Below are positions 13,420-15,610 of a DNA stretch of 15,610 nucleotides, one piece after another (position 1 is the first letter of the stretch; every line of letters starts with the position of its first letter). This stretch comes from an uncultured Eubacteriales bacterium. GTDB lineage: Bacteria > Bacillota_A > Clostridia > Lachnospirales > Lachnospiraceae. Position numbers and translations under genes: made by a program. Under the pieces are notes generated by a model. The model did no database searches. It was not told the DNA's origin and saw only the letters and a program-made list of their open reading frames with translations. The stretch is from contig CADCPV010000271.1 of NCBI GenBank assembly GCA_902803345.1, positions 1 to 15,610 on the forward strand, read 5' to 3'.

Positions 13420-14367
13420 TTATGAGAAATATTGATTCAAAATCTGACGGAGCTTTTCTTTTCCGTCATCTCCCGATGCAATGTAAGCGACCGCATGGCC
13501 GGCATCTTCAATCACAAGCTGCTCTTTTTCGGAGCCGCATGCAGCATAGTTTCGGTTGCCCCACTCAAGAGGCACCGCCTCGTCCGCCGCCCCGTGGATA
13601 AAGAAAAACGGGACTTTTGCGTTCCGAAGCGACTCCTCCGTAGACTGGCGGATGTTGATCCCGAGGAACCATTTCGTGAAATGCTCCACATAGGGCATCA
13701 TGACCTTTCCGGGAACCCGGAAGATCTTTGCGGTCAGCATCTGCAGTTCATAAATGCTGGTGAACGCACAGTCGTTCACGGCGAGTTTCACCTTCGGGTT
13801 GTCAATCTTGTCCGACGCAAAGGAAACCGTCGCACCGCCCATCGAAACGCCGAACAGAAGGATTTCCTCGGGACGGAACTCTTTCTCTGCAAAATCAATC
13901 CAGGACAGGACGTCGTACTGTTCCTTTAGCCCATAGCAGCAGAAATGCCCCTCAGAGCTTCCGAAACAGCGCTGGTCCACAAACAGCAGATTCCAGCCGA
14001 ATTCCACAAGGTCCTGCGCAATCACGCCGAAATTGTTGCCGACCGTCGTATGGAATCCGTGTACGAGGATCGCTAATTTCTTTGCTCCCTGGTCAAGGTA
14101 ATGCGCCGCAAGCTTCAGTCCGTCAAAGGACTGAATCGTATAGACGGGCATTTTCTCCGCCTGTTCGCGGTACCAGCGGTTTCCCTGAAAAATACGATCC
14201 AGGTGGTCCCGGTACTGGGTCTTCTGAAGCCATTTTACGGGAAGCGTGTCAAGGTCCTTTCCTTCGCGGCGGGAATAGCTGTACAGGAAGGAAAAGACGG
14301 AAGGCGCAAGGACAAATACGAGATACAGAAACAGAAGCACGAGGAATATCCACAAAACGATTTTCAC
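13420..14367 (-). CDS. Membrane-anchored alpha/beta hydrolase (serine type)
   Basis: This 315-residue hydrolase has an N-terminal hydrophobic anchor (about residues 3-29) and an extracytoplasmic or membrane-surface alpha/beta-hydrolase domain. Visible motifs are LVHGFHTTVGNN (101-112, oxyanion HG), VDQRCFGSSEGHF, nucleophile elbow FGVSMGGAT with Ser175, HGAADEAVP with Asp262 and DAGHA with His291: a complete catalytic triad. The start is GTG at 14367, overlapping the TGA of the LRAT-PPTase gene by 4 bases (GTGA), so translation is coupled. An upstream AGGAAATTCT-type weak site lies in the previous gene. Esterase, thioesterase or acyltransferase activity on the product of the upstream acyl-carrier genes is an inference from context; the superfamily is too broad to fix a substrate. 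Confidence 0.9.
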   Translation of the reverse strand: MKIVLWIFLVLLFLYLVFVLAPSVFSFLYSYSRREGKDLDTLPVKWLQKTQYRDHLDRIFQGNRWYREQAEKMPVYTIQSFDGLKLAAHYLDQGAKKLAILVHGFHTTVGNNFGVIAQDLVEFGWNLLFVDQRCFGSSEGHFCCYGLKEQYDVLSWIDFAEKEFRPEEILLFGVSMGGATVSFASDKIDNPKVKLAVNDCAFTSIYELQMLTAKIFRVPGKVMMPYVEHFTKWFLGINIRQSTEESLRNAKVPFFFIHGAADEAVPLEWGNRNYAACGSEKEQLVIEDAGHAVAYIASGDDGKEKLRQILNQYFS

Positions 14368-15425
14368 AGAATTTCCTCCATCTCTTCCGCAGGGATCTTT
14401 CTCAGGCTTCCGTTCTCTTCCGTATATATCATCAGCTGATCGATCTGATCGCCGGACACGGAAAGAATGAGTTCGGGAAGTTCCAAAACGCGGAAAGTCT
14501 TTGTCCTGTAGTCTGAAAGTTCAATCCCATCCGGGATGAATTTCTTTCCGTCGTAGGCCTTGAAAACACTCTCTTTTTTCGTCCAGATGCGAAGAAAATC
14601 CAGAAGCGATGCCGATTCCGGGGCGATGGTTTCCTTCTCTTTTTCGCTCAGGATCCTTGAAATCAGCTTCGGAAGCTTCTCCGGATGTTTCCCGTAATAT
14701 TCGCCTCTTCTTTCGCTGTCTTCCACATCAATTCCGCAGGGGGCGTTCGATACGACAACCGCAACCGCCGTCTCCGTATGCGAGAGCGAAAACTGGAATT
14801 CATCTGCCGACCACTTCCCCTCGCGGCTCTTATGAAAATGCAGATCTGTAAAACTGTAGCCGAAGCACCGCGAAACCGCCCGCTCCAGAAGCTTCCACAC
14901 TGCATAGCGCTGCTTCTTCACTTCTTTGTTTCCGGACAGGAATATTTCCCGGCTGCGCTCCCTCGGATACAGCTTTTCTATTTCCAGGTCCTTCGGAAGC
15001 TTCATAACGAATACCGCAAAAAGCGGACGCTTGTTCCAGCGCGCGCGGGCTTCATCCTCCTGGGAGGAGCGCCGCACACCGAACACACACTCGTTGACAA
15101 AATGCTCGCAGTTATTGTGCAGCAGGCTGTATCCGCCCTCGCCGAGACGTGCCCTTGCGGCCGATACGATCTCTTCCGGCGTTTTCGCACGCTTTTTCTC
15201 CGCGGAGTCCAGGATCGCACGCTCGACAAAGTTCCCGGCGGAGAAGGTCTCGATATCGGTCGAAACCACCCGTACCTCGCTGTCTTTGATCTCCCGGATC
15301 CGAAGCGGCGGATAGCCGAAGGCGATAACCTCCTGCTCCGAGCAGAATATTCCATAATGGTAGACAGAGCCGATCTTCACACGCGCGATATCGCCGAAGA
15401 AAAGCTCCTCAGGGCTCCATTTCAT
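14364..15425 (-). CDS. LRAT-like (NlpC/P60-superfamily) domain fused to Sfp-type 4'-phosphopantetheinyl transferase
   Basis: This 353-residue protein joins two domains seldom seen together. Residues 8-120 are LRAT-like: FFGDIARVKIG, YHYGIF with catalytic-position His23, and NNCEHFVNE with nucleophile-position Cys106, the hallmark NCEHF box of LRAT/H-rev107 acyltransferases. A linker (about 121-170) leads to an Sfp-type phosphopantetheinyl transferase (about 171-340): SLSHT (213-217), GIDVED (231-236, Mg-binding Asp233 and Glu235) and WTKKESVFKAY (281-291, Glu285 and Lys289). This part should load phosphopantetheine from CoA onto the acyl carrier protein encoded immediately upstream, whose stop overlaps this ATG by 4 bases. 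The LRAT part might move an acyl group off that carrier or from a lipid, but this is inference. The second LRAT His is replaced (Ala35). Domain calls are confident; joint function is open. Confidence 0.92.
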   Translation of the reverse strand: MKWSPEELFFGDIARVKIGSVYHYGIFCSEQEVIAFGYPPLRIREIKDSEVRVVSTDIETFSAGNFVERAILDSAEKKRAKTPEEIVSAARARLGEGGYSLLHNNCEHFVNECVFGVRRSSQEDEARARWNKRPLFAVFVMKLPKDLEIEKLYPRERSREIFLSGNKEVKKQRYAVWKLLERAVSRCFGYSFTDLHFHKSREGKWSADEFQFSLSHTETAVAVVVSNAPCGIDVEDSERRGEYYGKHPEKLPKLISRILSEKEKETIAPESASLLDFLRIWTKKESVFKAYDGKKFIPDGIELSDYRTKTFRVLELPELILSVSGDQIDQLMIYTEENGSLRKIPAEEMEEIL

Positions 15426-15610
15426 CCAAGCTGTTCCTCGATATAGTCCACAACCTCGCCGAGGGTTTCAAAATCATTGATGCCGACGTTCTCAAAACGG
15501 ATGCCGAAGCTCTCCTCAATATCGATAACCATGTAAAGAAGGGCAACGGAATTGAAGCCCAGATCTTCCGCAAGGCTCATGTCTTCCGTGCAGTTCTCAA
15601 TCAGATCGGC
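15422..15610 (-). CDS. Acyl carrier protein (partial, N-terminus outside window)
   Basis: The last 62 residues of a small acyl carrier protein are visible, ending in YIEEQLG. The segment EDLGFNSVALLYMVIDIEE carries the conserved Ser in the GFNS motif (helix II start), the attachment point for 4'-phosphopantetheine. Acidic helices and the closing FETLGEVVDYI are typical of the fold. The GFNS form differs from the DSLD motif of housekeeping AcpP, which suggests a specialised carrier as found beside acyl-AMP ligases or in small lipid/peptide pathways. The TGA overlaps the next gene's ATG by 4 bases (ATGA), so carrier and phosphopantetheinyl transferase are made together. The start lies beyond the right edge. 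Confidence 0.9.
   Translation of the reverse strand, partial: ADLIENCTEDMSLAEDLGFNSVALLYMVIDIEESFGIRFENVGINDFETLGEVVDYIEEQLG

Overview
The window reads as chromosomal DNA of a Gram-positive anaerobe of the phylum Bacillota, most likely class Clostridia (a Lachnospiraceae-like organism is my best guess; the family is not proven). The signs are the infC-rpmI-rplT operon with an AUU-type infC start, GGAGG-type ribosome binding sites, a fatty acid kinase (FakA) with a DegV-family partner, a nucleoside-type BMP/ABC importer, and a moderately GC-rich sequence. Every convincing gene lies on the minus strand, so transcription runs from the right edge to the left. No mobile element, CRISPR array or rRNA was seen.

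Region A (15610 to about 8217) looks like one long acyl-metabolism operon, already running when it enters the window. In order it encodes an acyl carrier protein (5' end cut off), a fusion of an LRAT-like acyltransferase/peptidase domain with an Sfp-type phosphopantetheinyl transferase, a membrane-anchored alpha/beta hydrolase, a DegV-family (FakB-like) fatty-acid-binding protein, a GPH/MelB-type transporter, a 231-base structured spacer, a FakA-type fatty acid kinase, and a second membrane-anchored alpha/beta hydrolase with Cys in place of the nucleophilic Ser. The first three genes are joined by 4-base stop/start overlaps. The LRAT-PPTase fusion beside its likely carrier protein, with fatty acid kinase components further down, is the most unusual thing here.

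Region B (8108 to 5242) holds a zinc-ribbon membrane protein with a PVYQDPTP-type repeat tract, then infC-rpmI-rplT. The latter has its own consensus promoter, a leader with a perfect intrinsic terminator (an attenuator), an ATT start for infC, and an unusually long, hairpin-rich rpmI-rplT spacer. Next come a rplT terminator hairpin and an MmcQ/YjbR-MGMT fusion involved in DNA alkylation repair.

Region C (5206 to 4951) is a two-tRNA unit (Pro-CGG, then Trp-CCA) with its own promoter and terminator; neither tRNA encodes its CCA tail.

Region D (4926 to 1) is a BMP-type ABC importer for nucleosides or related compounds: lipoprotein, double-domain ATPase and two permeases, the last cut by the left edge. 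A consensus promoter lies in front of the lipoprotein gene, and a stem-loop behind it probably reduces downstream expression.

No gene-free stretch exceeds 300 bases. All functional statements rest on motif recognition and gene order; no database search or folding program was run.
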